Origin: Carex sylvatica | Lineage: Eukaryota > Streptophyta > Magnoliopsida > Poales > Cyperaceae | NCBI GenBank assembly: GCA_964058845.1 | Contig: CAXKVR010000088.1 | Location: forward strand, 1-64,000 | Reading direction: 5' to 3' | DNA length: 64,000 nucleotides | Part shown: piece after piece, positions 11,820-23,489 of the stretch | How the letters are laid out: each line of letters begins with the position of its first letter | Numbering within the stretch: the stretch's first letter is position 1 | Position numbers and translations under genes: made by a program | Notes under the pieces: model-generated | The model's database searches: none | The model's input: only the letters and a program-made list of their open reading frames with translations | What the model was told of the DNA's origin: nothing

Positions 11820-12459
11820 GTGAGATCTCTGAACTATTTGTTAGAGATAATCTTATATTCTGTATTCATTTGTTCTTAGACGGAGAAATCGCGAATTATG
11901 TTTGAAGTTTTAATTTTCTTATAACTAATTTGTCTAGTTCATTGTATACGTAATTTCGTGAAATACTCTTCCGTTTTTTATTATTCATATCGTAGCTGAA
12001 TCTTTTCAGTGCTGAATTTTTAGGATTTTGTATAAATAAATCACGAAAAGATATTTGATTTACAATCATTAGATATGTAAATTTTGGTGTTTTGTGAAAT
12101 ATTGTTTATCAAATATCCCTGAGCAAACACTATCCTCTCAATTTCCTTATTTGTGGTTAGTAAAAATGGTTAAAATCTCTAAAAACCTCATTATTTGAAC
12201 CGTCAATATGTTTTTTTGTAGTTGATCAAAGACATATTGTAGTTGTTTATATGTGTGATAAACATTCAATAGGTTTTTTTCACTTGTTATTCTATATTTG
12301 CAATAAGTCTTAACTCTTGTTAAGAGAGTAATTATCATAGATTTTATATTGTATTATATCTTTGTAGAATATAATTGTTTGCTATTATTTTTCTCAACCA
12401 TACACTTGAAGTTGTCATAAAGTTAATTGAACAAGAGCAACCTGTGGTGCAATATTACA

Positions 12460-12710
12460 AGTAAAAAGTTCAAATTTAGCAAATTTTAGTTGACAAGTGT
12501 TATTGCATATGGCCATATTGATTGTTACATTTTATTGCTCAGTTTTGTATGTTTTACTAATGGCTGAACTAGGATTTCCTTACAGTGGGCAGTAATGATA
12601 AGTAAAAAGTTCAAATTTAGCAAATTTTAGTTGATAAGTGTTGTTGCTTATGGCCATATTGATTGTTACATTTTATTGCTCAGTTTTGTGTGTTTTACTA
12701 ATGGCTGAAC
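12460..12710. repeat. Tandem duplication, period about 138 bp
   Basis: The stretch from AAGTAAAAAGTTCAAATTTA to ATGGCTGAACT occurs at about 12460-12570 and again at about 12598-12708, with a few mismatches. It lies exactly where the second RPL41 exon would be expected, so the duplication may have destroyed that exon. Confidence 0.8.
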
Positions 12711-12793
12711 TGATGAACACCGCTAGGTATGGAGAATTTTAGAAATAAATCATTGTCCCAGTTTGGTGCATCTTTGATGGGTAGCTGTTCCAG

Positions 12794-13003
12794 ATGGACG
12801 GTGGAGATCAAACAGGGATATCGACGGACGGTGTAGAGGCGCGATGCGATGCTCTTGCGGAGGCGATCGCGGCGGTGCTTGGTGGCGTGATCAGAGACTT
12901 CGATGCCAGAGCAACCTGCGTTGGTCTGAGCCAGGAGGATCTCTCGCTTTCTCTTGATCGCATCACCTTAGGTTCGATTATTCTTGTTCCAGTTCAATCG
13001 CTT

Positions 13004-13039
<36 letters not shown>

Positions 13040-13927
13040 GTCCAATCGTATCTTTTAGCAATTCTATCTAATTAGTTCTAGAGTCAATGATATTGAATGC
13101 TTAGAGGATTAACATACCAGATTTGAGCACCATACTAGTCAGGTCTTGCACTGGTTTGGTGCTGGTTTGAGAGTTCTGTTTACTTTAATTCTCACAAATC
13201 GAGTTAAATGTTCTCTTATTTTCACACTTGAGAGTTAGCTAGTTTAGGCTTTTACTTGTCCAATTGCTTGCTTAGGAAACTGTTACCTCAAGAGTCTGGT
13301 AATGTACCAGCTCAACCAGTCAAATTTCAAAAATGGTTATCAGTTGGCACTTGTGATGCTTTTCCAAGATATCAATTTGAATATTCATTCATTTGTTTCC
13401 TTGTGTTTTGGGAATTGAAGAGTTGGACAAACTATTAGAAGATGCACCAGTACCGCTGATTATGCAACAAGCTGCTAAAATTTCATCGATTCGCAAGAGA
13501 GTCCTATCTCTAAATATGCTTCTGAAATCCATACAAAGGCGCATAGATAGAATAGATCAAATTGTCTCTGCTGGCTCCACAGGTACTAATACTTATCATT
13601 ATCTCGTATGAACTTTGGTACCATACCAGTGTGGTCATGTTACACCTTACAATTTGCCTGTCTGATATCATTTTTACATGTTAACATCCAATTTCAATAA
13701 GTATAAACCGCGAGTAGGTTTCTATTATAATTTTGAACCAGCTCACAAAATTATAGAAAGTTTCTTAGTAATCAGTTGAAATACAAGCAATATATAAGCA
13801 ACTTGCATAATGTTGTTAGATGTTACCTAGTGTTTGGGCACAACATTTGTCTATATGACTTGTGCAACTCTTGTCAGATAATATGGCTGGTACAAGTGTT
13901 ATTGGAGGTGCTTCTGGAACTACTTGA
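12794..13927 (+). CDS. Snapin/BLOC-1-subunit-like small coiled-coil protein
   Basis: Three exons join cleanly: 12794-12971, 13421-13582 and 13878-13927, total 390 bases, giving 129 residues and a TGA stop. All introns are GT-AG and phases match (TTAG|GT joins AG|AGTTG to give Leu-Glu). Exon 1 is acidic and Ala-rich (EAIAAVLGGVIRDFDARA). Exon 2 holds the conserved helix ELDKLLEDAPVPLIMQQAAK and heptad-like SIQRRIDRIDQI. This pattern matches the Snapin/Pallidin family. Animal members belong to the BLOC-1 complex that tethers endosomes and links to SNAREs; in plants BLOC-1 subunits act in endosome-to-vacuole sorting. No signal peptide or membrane segment is visible. The gene has no obvious promoter of its own; the RPL41-like promoter lies 1 kb upstream. 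The exon 1 to 2 join is strong, the last short exon less so. Confidence 0.65.
12999..13037. repeat. CT microsatellite
   Basis: A (CT)n run of about 15 units lies just after the donor of the first Snapin-like exon. It may aid splicing or simply be a microsatellite. Confidence 0.8.
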
Positions 13928-13977
13928 CAGAAAAAATTATAGGTACTCTTCAATATTATTTGGGTCAATTTTCTCCT

Positions 13978-14069
13978 TGTCTTTTTTTTTTTTTTTTTAA
14001 TATCTTTGTGAGCGGGGTTCGAACTCTTGACCTTTTCTGCTAGCCAACTGTGGTGCTGCTCCATCTCAA
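13978..14069 (-). mobile_element. Short tRNA-derived SINE-like element
   Basis: Read on the minus strand there is a box-A-like TGGCTAGCAG, a box-B-like AGTTCGAACCC and, after about 15 bases, an A-tail (T run at 13982-13998 on the plus strand). Promoter boxes in tRNA order plus a poly-A end are the signature of tRNA-derived SINEs. It is short (about 90 bp) and I could not define target duplications. It lies just past the Snapin-like stop codon, in its likely 3' UTR. Confidence 0.5.
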
Positions 14070-14985
14070 TTTTTTCCTTTTGTTAAAGCTTGTTTATTTG
14101 AAACAAAATATTTTCATGTCCTTAACAGTAGGTTCTTATTTAGAAGTTGCTAGGTCTATTTGGTAAGTCTGCAATGCCACAAAATTGTACTTTTCCAACA
14201 ATTTTCCTTATGCATGAACTTGTTTTAACACGTCAATGATATAAAACAGGTTCAGTGAAAACTTTTGGTGTTAGAGGCTAACAACGGGGAGAATATGTTA
14301 CAGTTGTATTCTTCATTATTTGTTCATTATCTGAATGTCGGAAACATTAAATTGACATTGCACCTTCAGTGGAGAAGAAAAAACGGATGTGCTATATTGG
14401 AGGGAAGAAAGAGGGGAGATTTTACACCGCTGAATCATTTCTCAATCCTGTTTCATATTTGCAGCAAGAAAGTTTATTTCGGATCAAAGGGTTAAACATT
14501 TTGTCTTGTTTTTAGTTGAAGAGAATACGGGATACAAATACTGGATGCACCCGGATAGCATTAATTTGAAAATAGTAACATTATTTGTGTTGGTATGCGC
14601 TTTGGAACTACTAGAACATGGTTAAAATTTTAAATGTTCAATAGATGATAGGTTAAATTTTAATTTAAGTCTTTACAACTACAAAATAAAACTTTAACTA
14701 TTAAGTATTTGATATTTCATTTAAGGGACTGCAATATACATAATTAAACTTTTAAAATCACAACAATAGAAGTGTATGAATGTAGATCCGCTTTTGGCGC
14801 AATGTAAACACGGGGCAAAATATTATAATTATTTCATAAATTAGGTATATTCGTATATTTTATGAACAGATGTATGGCTTTAAGTATGTTCGTATGATAT
14901 CATACAAAATATTTGTATAATGAAACATAACACTTGTTACTTTTCAAATCAAAAATATTTTTACAAATTTTTGTACACCGCGAGT
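14070..14985. other. Intergenic AT-rich segment
   Basis: No recognisable gene, RNA or element. Open frames here are short and show no known motif. Confidence 0.5.
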
Positions 14986-14989
14986 ACGA

Positions 14990-15630
14990 GTGGCAAAAAA
15001 ATTCATAATTCATGATTCGATTTGAGTTTGATTTGATTCAAAATTAGTTCGTTCTGAAACAAATTAAACTAGTTTGGTTCGAATTTTATTCAAATCAAAC
15101 TCAAACTGGGTAAAATTCGTTTGAAATTGATTTGCGAACTATTTAGGTTCGAATCTCAAATAATGCAATTAATGGATTCAACCATTAATCTTAAAAAATG
15201 CAGGAACCAAACTTATATTACAGCTCAAAATTGTTAATATAATGATAACTTATAATAGGAAAATGTTTTAGCAGCGTAACTAGGTCTATGTCGTGATTTT
15301 AATCAATCCAACAACGTAAAAGGTAAGGAAATCTTGAACTAATCTATATTCCATTAACTTGAATTTGTGAAAGGTAAAAGGAAACCGTATGAATTTTATT
15401 CTGTGAGAAGAAAATTAATGCATAAACTATCGGTATAACTAGGGCTACCAAAAAAATTTATAGTTCGCAGTTCGATTGACTTCGATTCAAAAAATTCGTA
15501 GTTTGCAATTAATTCGATTTGAAATTAGTTCGATTCAAAACACATCAAACCAGTTCGATTCGAATCTTATTCAAACTCAAACTCAAACTGAGGTAAGTTC
15601 AATTCGGTTTGATTCGTTTACAGTCCTAAC
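14990..15630. repeat. Two diverged copies of a TTCGATTTGA-type repeat
   Basis: Similar 150-base segments rich in ATTCGATTTGA and TTATTCAAACTCAAACTG occur at about 14990-15145 and 15455-15625, separated by AT-rich DNA. They resemble MITE ends, but I could not define termini or target duplications. Confidence 0.45.
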
Positions 15631-16181
15631 CAGTGTTTTAAAAATCGGTCTATTCGACCGAATATTCGTATTCGGTTGGATTCCGAATAGAAAATTAGTA
15701 CTCGGTTCAATATTCGATTTTGAATATTCGGCCGAATATATTTTTTCGCATATGATTTATTCGGCCGACTTTTTCCGCATAGAGAATAAGAATCCAAATA
15801 TAGACCGAATATGGACCGAATATGACATGAATATGTTCGAATATGGCCTGAATATGGAGCGAATATGCTCGAATATGGACTGAATATGCCCGAATATGCC
15901 AGAATATGGACCGAATATGCCCGAATATGGCCCGAATATGATTTATTTGTAGTTTTGTAATTTGTACTGTGGGTTGTTAACTTGTTCTAACTTATGTTAT
16001 GTTTTATTTATATTTATTTGTAATATTTATCTATGTTTGTTAGAGTTAATGCCTATAATTTTTCATTTGAAAATCCGAATATATAAATCCTAATAAAAAT
16101 CTGAATATGTAGTCGTATACTGTATATGTGGTATTCGGTGGCTTTCCGAATACCGAATAAGAACCGATTATTAAAACACTA
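15631..16181. mobile_element. hAT-type MITE, 551 bp, 8-bp target duplication
   Basis: Termini are CAGTGTTTTAAAAATCGG on the left and an inverted match ending AAAACACTA on the right. The flanking direct repeat GTCCTAAC (15623-15630 and 16182-16189) is the 8-bp duplication expected of hAT insertions. The interior is a string of GAATATG/CGAATA motifs without a coding frame. It belongs to the same family as 53502-53940, in opposite orientation. Confidence 0.85.
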
Positions 16182-16670
16182 GTCCTAACCGTAGGTGAAG
16201 AACTCAAAAATTTAAATAGAAAAAATTAAAATTAAAATGCCTAATCCATGATGAGGACTTGAATTCAAATCTTTTCAATAATAAATTATAATTCTAACCA
16301 CTAGACTATAAATACATATGTAATATACATATGCGATAATTTATGAGGAAACTGAATTATGTAAAATATTAAGGAAAATAAAAATTCAATGAAATATTAA
16401 TATACATGATTACCGAATAAGAACCGATTATTAAAACACTAGTCCTAACCGTAGGTGAAGAACTCAAAAATTTAGATAGAAAAAACGAAAATTAAAATGA
16501 ATAATTCATGATGAGGACTTGAATTCAAATCTTTTCAATAATAAATTATAATTTTAACCACTAGACTATAAATACATATGTAATATACATATGCGATAAT
16601 TTATGAGGAAATTGAATTATGTAAAATATTAAGAAAAATAAAAATTCAATGAAATATTAATATACATGAT
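16151..16670. repeat. Tandem duplication of a 260-bp unit
   Basis: Copy one (16151-16410) and copy two (16411-16670) are nearly identical. Each begins with the last 31 bases of the hAT MITE and its target duplication, so the duplication happened after the MITE inserted. Confidence 0.9.
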
Positions 16671-17060
16671 TAAAAAACTAAAATCATGTTATAGCTTAGC
16701 ACCCCTGAACTATATACATGAACAGTTCCACTGCTGGACCCAAATAATTATTTGTTACTAAAATATTTTGGATTATAAATTATTTTGCTAATCCAGTTAA
16801 ATCATCCAATAATAAAATTATTTACTTTTTAGATATAGTTCAAACAATTTTTTTACTATTTCGAATAACACAAAATCAACACTATTTTCATATTTCGTGA
16901 GTTAGTAAATTTTTTTTTAACATAATTCTTACACTAACCCGAATATCATGCATCCCTAGAGTTTACCGTATCATTTATTTTCAACCGTTGATTCATTCAA
17001 ACATTGTTTAACTAATTTATTTATAAGAATCACTGATCAAAATATTATATCGACATATAT

Positions 17061-17525
17061 AGATATATATAGAGAGAGAGAGGTGGACTAACTTGTTTTG
17101 AGAATTAAAGAGGATGTTTTACTTTCAACTCATATTTTCATTTTTAAAGCTTAAATAGTGAATTTAAACCTTCTAACATGATTTTCATATTAAAATATGC
17201 TTAGAGACCAAATTTCACATTTTTTGAAAAATATTTACTATTTTTTTAAATTTTTTGAATATCACAATTTTCATTAAATAAAAAATAATGAAAATTTCAG
17301 AAAACCACTGATTTAAAAAAAATCTAAGCAAATAGTAAAAAATTTCAAAAAAATATAAAATTTGATCTCCAAACACATTTTAATATAAAAATCATGTTGA
17401 AAGATCTGAATCGACTATTTAAACTTTAAAAATAAAAATATGAACGGAAAGTAAAACACCATCTTTAATTCCCAAAGCAACCTCTTTAATTCCCAAAGCT
17501 AAGTTAGGCCTAACTCTATATACTA
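17061..17525. mobile_element. Foldback (hairpin) MITE-like element
   Basis: The left arm at about 17090-17240 (GAATTAAAGAGG, TGTTTTACTTTC, TTTTTAAAGCTTAAATAGT) is inverted at about 17290-17500, so the whole can fold into a long imperfect hairpin. It has no coding frame. Such elements are usual sources of 24-nt siRNAs. Confidence 0.7.
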
Positions 17526-17529
17526 CAGC

Positions 17530-18154
17530 CATTAACCGTAATAAAAACTAAACTATTTCCCCCAAGGGGATGTATGAACATAATACAATTAATAATTCAC
17601 AGGACAAAAAAGAATAAAAAACACCTAGTGTACATAAGTTACACGGCAGCCAATGAGCTGGATGATTGAGACCAAACATAAGTCGCAAAGAATTATGATA
17701 CAAAATACTAAATTTCTCTACAGCTCCCAAATATCTTCCCACCCTGAGCAATGCTGGTCTATAAAACAACAATGCCTCAGGGGTCAAAATACAATGTTTT
17801 CCTGCCAGTATCAATAGACAATAAGAAGAAGAATTAAATGGTGTAGAAAGTTTATTATTTTAGTGAGATCCCTTCCAATCAATTTTATTGTCTTCAAAAG
17901 CAAAATAAAGATTAACATAGATTATCTTGGGTCAGAACAGGTTAGGACTGAGAATAGTTTATTTTGACCTCATGATAGATTTTATGTATGTAACTACTAA
18001 TCTATCTACTTAACTAGCTTATTATTTACTACTTAAGCATAAATTTAATTTCAAACATTCATCAGCGTATTCTTAGAAAATTATATGTTAAAGCAAATGA
18101 TGCATGAAACCATTCGATGAAATGCAAAAGGTACCTTTAAGCTGTTTTTCTTCT
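17530..18154. other. Intergenic or 3' UTR of the CorA-like locus
   Basis: AT-rich. A minus-strand open frame of 88 codons at 17548-17814 has no recognisable motif, and I do not call it a gene. Part of this stretch is probably 3' UTR of the adjacent pseudogene. Confidence 0.4.
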
Positions 18155-20781
18155 TCAGATACGAACATAGCCTCCTCCTCTAAGATTACCATTTAAAACA
18201 TTTCGCCTTGGTCTTTTATTGAAAGACGAACTCCGCTTCAACTCGGAGTTGGTTCGCCAAGATAAAAACCAAACATAGATAGAAGGGAACATGAAGCACA
18301 GCAGTAGAAGCAACACAACCGCAGCGCATAAAAACATTACGTTCATAAACCCGCCTTTTTAATTCTGGGTTTCTTTGGTTGGTCCACTGTACACCACCCA
18401 CATTCATCCCAAAAACTAAATCAAAGGACAAAAAAAGAAGGCAATATTAGCAACTTTAATCAAAGTTGTACCAAATTATCATGTCTTCAAATTTAATACT
18501 CCATCAATGCTATTATTTCTGAAAAATGCTCACTGTGGTAAGAGTTCAAGAAAATTGTTTCCCAAAGTTACTTTATTATTATTATTTTTCTTTTGAGAAA
18601 CACAAAGTTACTTTATTATTTTGCTTCTAGATTATTTCAGGTTGATACCAAGTCTCCTCTGTTTATCCTTTTTCTCTTTTATTAAGTATTTTATATATAG
18701 AAAGCAGTACAGTTATCAAATGCCTCCAAATTCTGTGCCTCCATGCGTCAAACTCAAACAAAAAACTAAAATCACAGGAAGTGATCCCATCATTTCTCTA
18801 CACATGCTTAAAATGTGAATACAGTTTTATCCCTTTTGATGAGTGTCATGGATTTGATACCAACGAAACAGATCAAAAATGTTGTAATATATTATATTTA
18901 GATACAAATTGATGAAGCTAACATCTAACCAATCTACTCTATTATCTTTTTTAAATCACAATATTCAGTATTTTGAAGAATTGGAGGTATGAGGAAAGCA
19001 CAAATGCTGGAAGCAGTGCATTTTTAAATCCAATTGTATTTTCCAAGTTACTTAAAAGTTGCATGACATGTTCAAAGCTAACACATAGGACAACAAACAG
19101 AGAATACTTACTCCCAGTGACAATGGATAGAGGAAGGAATATGATGGAGAGGAAGGAGAGATAATATAATTTTTGGTTTATCTGTTCGGCTTGCCAGCTG
19201 TCAAGCCCAGCCTGAAGTGCTGCCACTCTATTTGTCAGAAAACCTAGATTTTCCTTGAGCCTCCTCAATCGACCGATAAGTTCTTCTAGAGCAGATATAT
19301 CTTCACTAGCAAACCAGCTTTTACTCGCACATTTCTCTTTTACTCGAGGGAATACTTGTTCACCATGAGAAACAACCTTACATCATGAATGAAAACAGTT
19401 ACAAACGGAAATTACTGAATGAGACAATTTCATGTGTGCCGTGCTGAGTTTGGAAATATCATCTTATTCTACAAAATATCAATAATTTTACAATATTCCC
19501 TCCATTCCTTTAAAAAATGCCCAAATTACCTTTATTAAGTCTAATCTATGTGCATGTGATAGGGGAGAAAAGATGCATAATTTGATTATTACTGAACAGC
19601 ACAGATACTGAAGTACCGAACCCCGTACTGGATGGGGTAATAATAGCGCTGACAATAAGGTTCTTGTATTGTCAAGTTATCATTTACCAATTTGATAAAC
19701 ATGCTAGTTATATACAAGGTAACGATATAAACAGGCCTAATGGACCAGTGCAATGTGGTAACTTTTATTCAATCCAAAAGATGTGAGAAATTTACTTGCA
19801 AAAGGCGTTGTAGGTCAAGATGCATTTTGGGAAATCTCCTGTCATCCAGCATCTGTTTTTTTAGCAAAAAACCACCTATATATAGGGGACAAAAACAATA
19901 GTACTATTTTTGTTACAAGGACGTCACAAAAAGAAGCCAAAATCATTATATTGTATCCCCAACTTTCCAATTTCAAACGTTGGATCAATTTTATACTCAT
20001 TCCAACAATCCAACTTTGACGAATTGAGCGAATTCAACCAATTTTAAATATTGACCATCTGAAAACAAATTAAACAGGAAAGTACACACCTTTATCCAAT
20101 TGAAGCTTGGCTGCATCCAATTCCATCTCAAATCTGGTCACAATATCATGCAGCTGGTCGACATGGGTTATCTATTATATGCACAACTAAACCCGAAACC
20201 CGTGTTGCTACCGGATTATCAGCCTCTTCTGAGTGGTTCATCAACAACAGATCCTCTAATACATGTTATGCTATTACCACTCTTCCTTCTTTCTCCCCTT
20301 CAACAGTTGGTATCTCGGTTAACAATGAACCGGGTCCATTCTGGTCTGAGAACCCGAGCCGTGGGACCCGCCCAACAGAGACTGTAATGACTGAGTTTTC
20401 TGTGACCCGAACTGCTAACCGAATTGCGCACTCGCTGGCAATTGGTCCCCCAGAATTCACACAAAAGATCAAGGTGCCATCCAGCTGTTGTGCACAATAT
20501 GGACCATTGGATGCGAGATCGAGAATCTCATGGAGCTTCAACGGAGGGGAGAGAAGCTCGATCAGCGATTGGGCATAGTGTGTCAACTTGTATGGTCCAC
20601 CTTTAGGGAGTTCAACGTGGTGCCATGAGAAAGGGGTGGGGTCAGTGCTACGGTTTGAAGGAGACCAGGAGGTGGCGGAGAAGGAGCCGAGCCCGTCAAA
20701 AAGGTAGGATCTCCGGCGAACCTCGTCAGTTTCTAGGCGGCGACGGGGAGGTCTAGGAGAGGAAGAAGGGGAGACCGCCAT
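18155..20781 (-). pseudogene. CorA/MRS2-like Mg2+ transporter family gene, broken
   Basis: Four exons: 20090-20781, 19796-19875, 19112-19376, 18155-18415. The protein has an N-terminal soluble domain, then LDDRRFPKMHLDLQRLLQ, VVSHGEQVFPRVKEKC, LDSWQAEQINQKLYYL, a first membrane helix ending LPLSIVTG, the pore-signature FGMNVGG and a second helix (LCAAVVLLLLLCFMF), about 430 residues in all. This fits the plant CorA-like family related to bacterial CorA/ZntB. Three lesions are visible: TAA at 20266-20268 where the family keeps an acidic residue before HVLEDLLL; one extra base at about 20168 before HVDQLHDIV; and a one-base frame change at about 18350 between the GMN motif and the second helix. 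The start ATG at 20781 follows a GA-rich leader. An unbroken protein is therefore unlikely unless these are assembly errors. Confidence 0.8.
18757..19996. repeat. Duplicated source segment of the palindrome
   Basis: This 1.24 kb is nearly identical to about 7521-8760 in the same orientation and covers two exons and introns of the CorA-like pseudogene. The matches end at about 19996, inside exon 1-to-2 intron sequence. There the telomeric copy switches to the captured 5'-exon segment. Confidence 0.9.
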
Positions 20782-20819
20782 TGGAGGAGAAAGAGAGAGA
20801 GGTCAGGAAGCAGAGGGTA

Positions 20820-21500
20820 ATGAAGGCGAGATTTGAGCATAGTAGTGCTTTATTTTAAAATATTTTCACTGTTTGTAATCTTCTTTTCTTTTTCTTTTTT
20901 CTCGCGTTTTGAATTGAATTTTTCTTTTTTTGGTGGAGGTGGGATGCGTTGGTTTGGTCAGCGACAGAGGTTGGAGACGAGTGCGTATCCTCTGAGATAT
21001 CTCAACTTTTGCGTGACCGACGTGCCCGGTGCCTATTCGGGAGTGATGTAGGGGTCAGTATTAAGTGTGCTTTGAGATTCGTGCAGAAAGTAGTTAAACG
21101 GTTGAGATTTACCATAAAGTCATGCAAAGTTTCGTTGGAGACGAGGGAAATAGAGTATCCTCTCCAATATAGGTAAAAGATTCCTTCACTTTACGGTTTG
21201 AGATTGATTCTCATTCGCTTTGAGATTCGTGCTGGTGCAGGAGACAGCATTATTGGCTTTGAGATTCGTGTAAAGTTAAAAAGAACGGTCCAGATTCGCT
21301 AATTATAAAAGATTCCCTTGTAGGGTAACGGGGAGGATGTGAATTCGGAGAAAGAGAGGTAGTTATTAGAGAAGGTGCCTTAGTGTCTGCCAATTTGTAA
21401 CCTCTGAGTCAACTCAATTTTGAGTTAAGATCTGGACCGTCCGATTTAAATCTACACTAATATTAAAGGCGCTGCGCGTTATAAGCGTGCTCACACCACA
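20820..21500. other. Upstream region of the CorA-like locus
   Basis: Pyrimidine-rich stretches (20880-20930) and three copies of TTTGAGATTCGTG at about 21071, 21220 and 21258. No coding gene recognised. Confidence 0.45.
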
Positions 21501-21504
21501 CACC

Positions 21505-21968
21505 TAGGGGTGTCAATGACATCCTTTTATCCGTTTACCTGACCCGTATCGTATCAGAAAATACAGATAAGGATAAGATTTTTTTTTTTCCTTAGCTAAT
21601 CGGATACAAGTAAGGATAATGATTTTTTTTTGTTAATTTATCCGTTTTCGTATAAAATAATTTTTAAAAATAAAATTATATATATAAATATATATTTGTA
21701 TGAAGATGATTCATGATATAATAACATTTTGTATTTTATTAAATTTTCATAATACAAATTAGATGTATTTATTATTATTTTTCTTATTTTAAAAAATATT
21801 TTATTAAAAGCACAAATCGAAATATTAATGGCACTTTTTTATCCGTTTACCCGACCTGTACCGTATTAAAAAAGACGGATAAAGATAAAGATTTTTTTCC
21901 ATTATCATAACGGATACGAGTATGAAAATATCTTCACCCGATCCGTATCGTCCCCGTTGACACCCCCA
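21505..21968. mobile_element. MITE-like element with GGGGTGTCAA termini
   Basis: It starts TAGGGGTGTCAATG and ends GTTGACACCCCCA. The interior is made of GGATACGAGTA/ATCCGTTTACC motifs and poly-T. The ends match the hAT-MITE style seen at 59744-60019, but I could not find a clean 8-bp target duplication. Confidence 0.55.
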
Positions 21969-23240
21969 GTCCACACCACGCGTCCTAAAATATCAACTCA
22001 AACGTTGCGTTAACGCAGAGGATGTGATTCGGTGCGGTGTGATGCCGGTGTAATTTTTAAAATAATAAAAACAGCAATTATTTTTTAGCAAAAGAAGAAA
22101 AAAATTAAAATACCTTACCATGTTACACCCAATTAATTTCGAAGCCGCTTTGACTCGTTATATTCATTGAAGGATTTTTATTTCCTACTTGTTAAAATTA
22201 AAAAATATATCATTTTTATATAATTAGAGAGTTCGTATATTTTTAAATTTTGTGTACAAGGAAGATTTTAACTAAATAAATATTAGTTTTTTTAAATTTA
22301 AAATTAATAAAAACTGAAAGAATATGTATACAGTGTTCTTTAAAGATAATAAAAGTTTACTACTTTTTTTCAAAATCAATTCGACAAAACTAAATAAATA
22401 AAAAATGTAAACTTTTTGTATAGGAATTTTGAAGCTGTATAAATAAAAAGTACATTAACTTTTCTCTTTTATATTATGTTGTTAATATCAAACACCGATA
22501 AAATAGTTTATTTTTAAGTCGAAATTCAACCTACAAAACATATGACAAAAACTATAAATTTTTTTTTTTTTCCTACAGATTTTCTGATTTTCTTTTATCA
22601 AATAAGCAATGTATGGACAAGTTTCCATCTCATTATGTAAACATAAAGAAGTATATCATACTAAAGTCATATAAATAAAATTATGATTAGATAAATTATT
22701 TTGTACTAAGCAAACGCATATTATCTTTACCATTTTATAATTGTGATATATAAAAAAGAAAGTTAATTTGCAATATACATTACATGTTTTGTTTTATTAT
22801 CAGTATAAATATGCAACCAGCATTAACGATATTATTTTTGTACATTATATAATCAATATTAAATTAGAAGCGACAGATGTATATCATATCATATCATCAG
22901 CTCTAATACAACTGTGCATATTTTATGCACAACTTATAAGAAATAAAATAAATTACTGTCGAAACATAGGCAAAACATATCTAATAATTACTGTCGAAAT
23001 AAAATAAAACGAGCATTTTGAAAAAGAAAAAAAAAATCATCGCTGATACGTTCTATCTCGGATAGAGTAGATCATATGTGTAAAATTTGGAAGATGGAAT
23101 ACGCCAAAAAGGTCCTCCAAACAATGGGGGAAGTCATGGATATCGACGATTATTATCTCACTAGCAACAATCGTTTGCACATCACAGCCTGGATCACCTG
23201 TCAGGACCCAAACAGAATACCTCACTATGTTGATATTCAC
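21969..23240. other. AT-rich intergenic segment
   Basis: No gene, RNA or element recognised. The last 200 bases before the CACTA insertion (about 23040-23240) are less AT-rich and hold a minus-strand open frame with no family motif that I can name. Confidence 0.45.
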
Positions 23241-23254
23241 TATCACTAGTGGAA

Positions 23255-23480
23255 AAACAGGAATCGGGATCGGCCTATCAGGATCGGTTATATGAAACAA
23301 CCGATACTAATATCTATCTGGATCGGTTCTTTGAACAAAACCAATCCTAATAGTTTATCAGAATCGGTTTTTATAAACAACCGATCCTGATAGTTAACTA
23401 TCAGGATCGGTTGTTTACAAAGAACCGATCCTGATAGTATCTGGATCGGTTTTTTAATAAACAACCGATCCTAATAGTGC
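23255..23480. promoter_or_regulatory. 5' subterminal repeat array of the CACTA element
   Basis: At least eight copies of the core GGATCGGTT or AACCGATCC, alternating in orientation and 15-30 bases apart, starting about 15 bases in from the terminus. In En/Spm such arrays bind the TNPA-type protein and are needed for excision. Confidence 0.8.
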
Positions 23481-23489
23481 ATATGAAAA

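Noticed and set aside
17548..17814. 88-codon minus-strand frame
   Set aside because: No recognisable motif, low-complexity hydrophobic stretch, and it probably lies in the 3' UTR of the CorA-like locus.
20387..20606. Plus-strand frames over the first CorA-like exon
   Set aside because: They are shadows of the minus-strand exon; the conserved protein is on the minus strand.
23037..23300. 87-codon minus-strand frame at the CACTA left edge
   Set aside because: It runs across the transposon terminus and shows no family signature, so it cannot be one gene.
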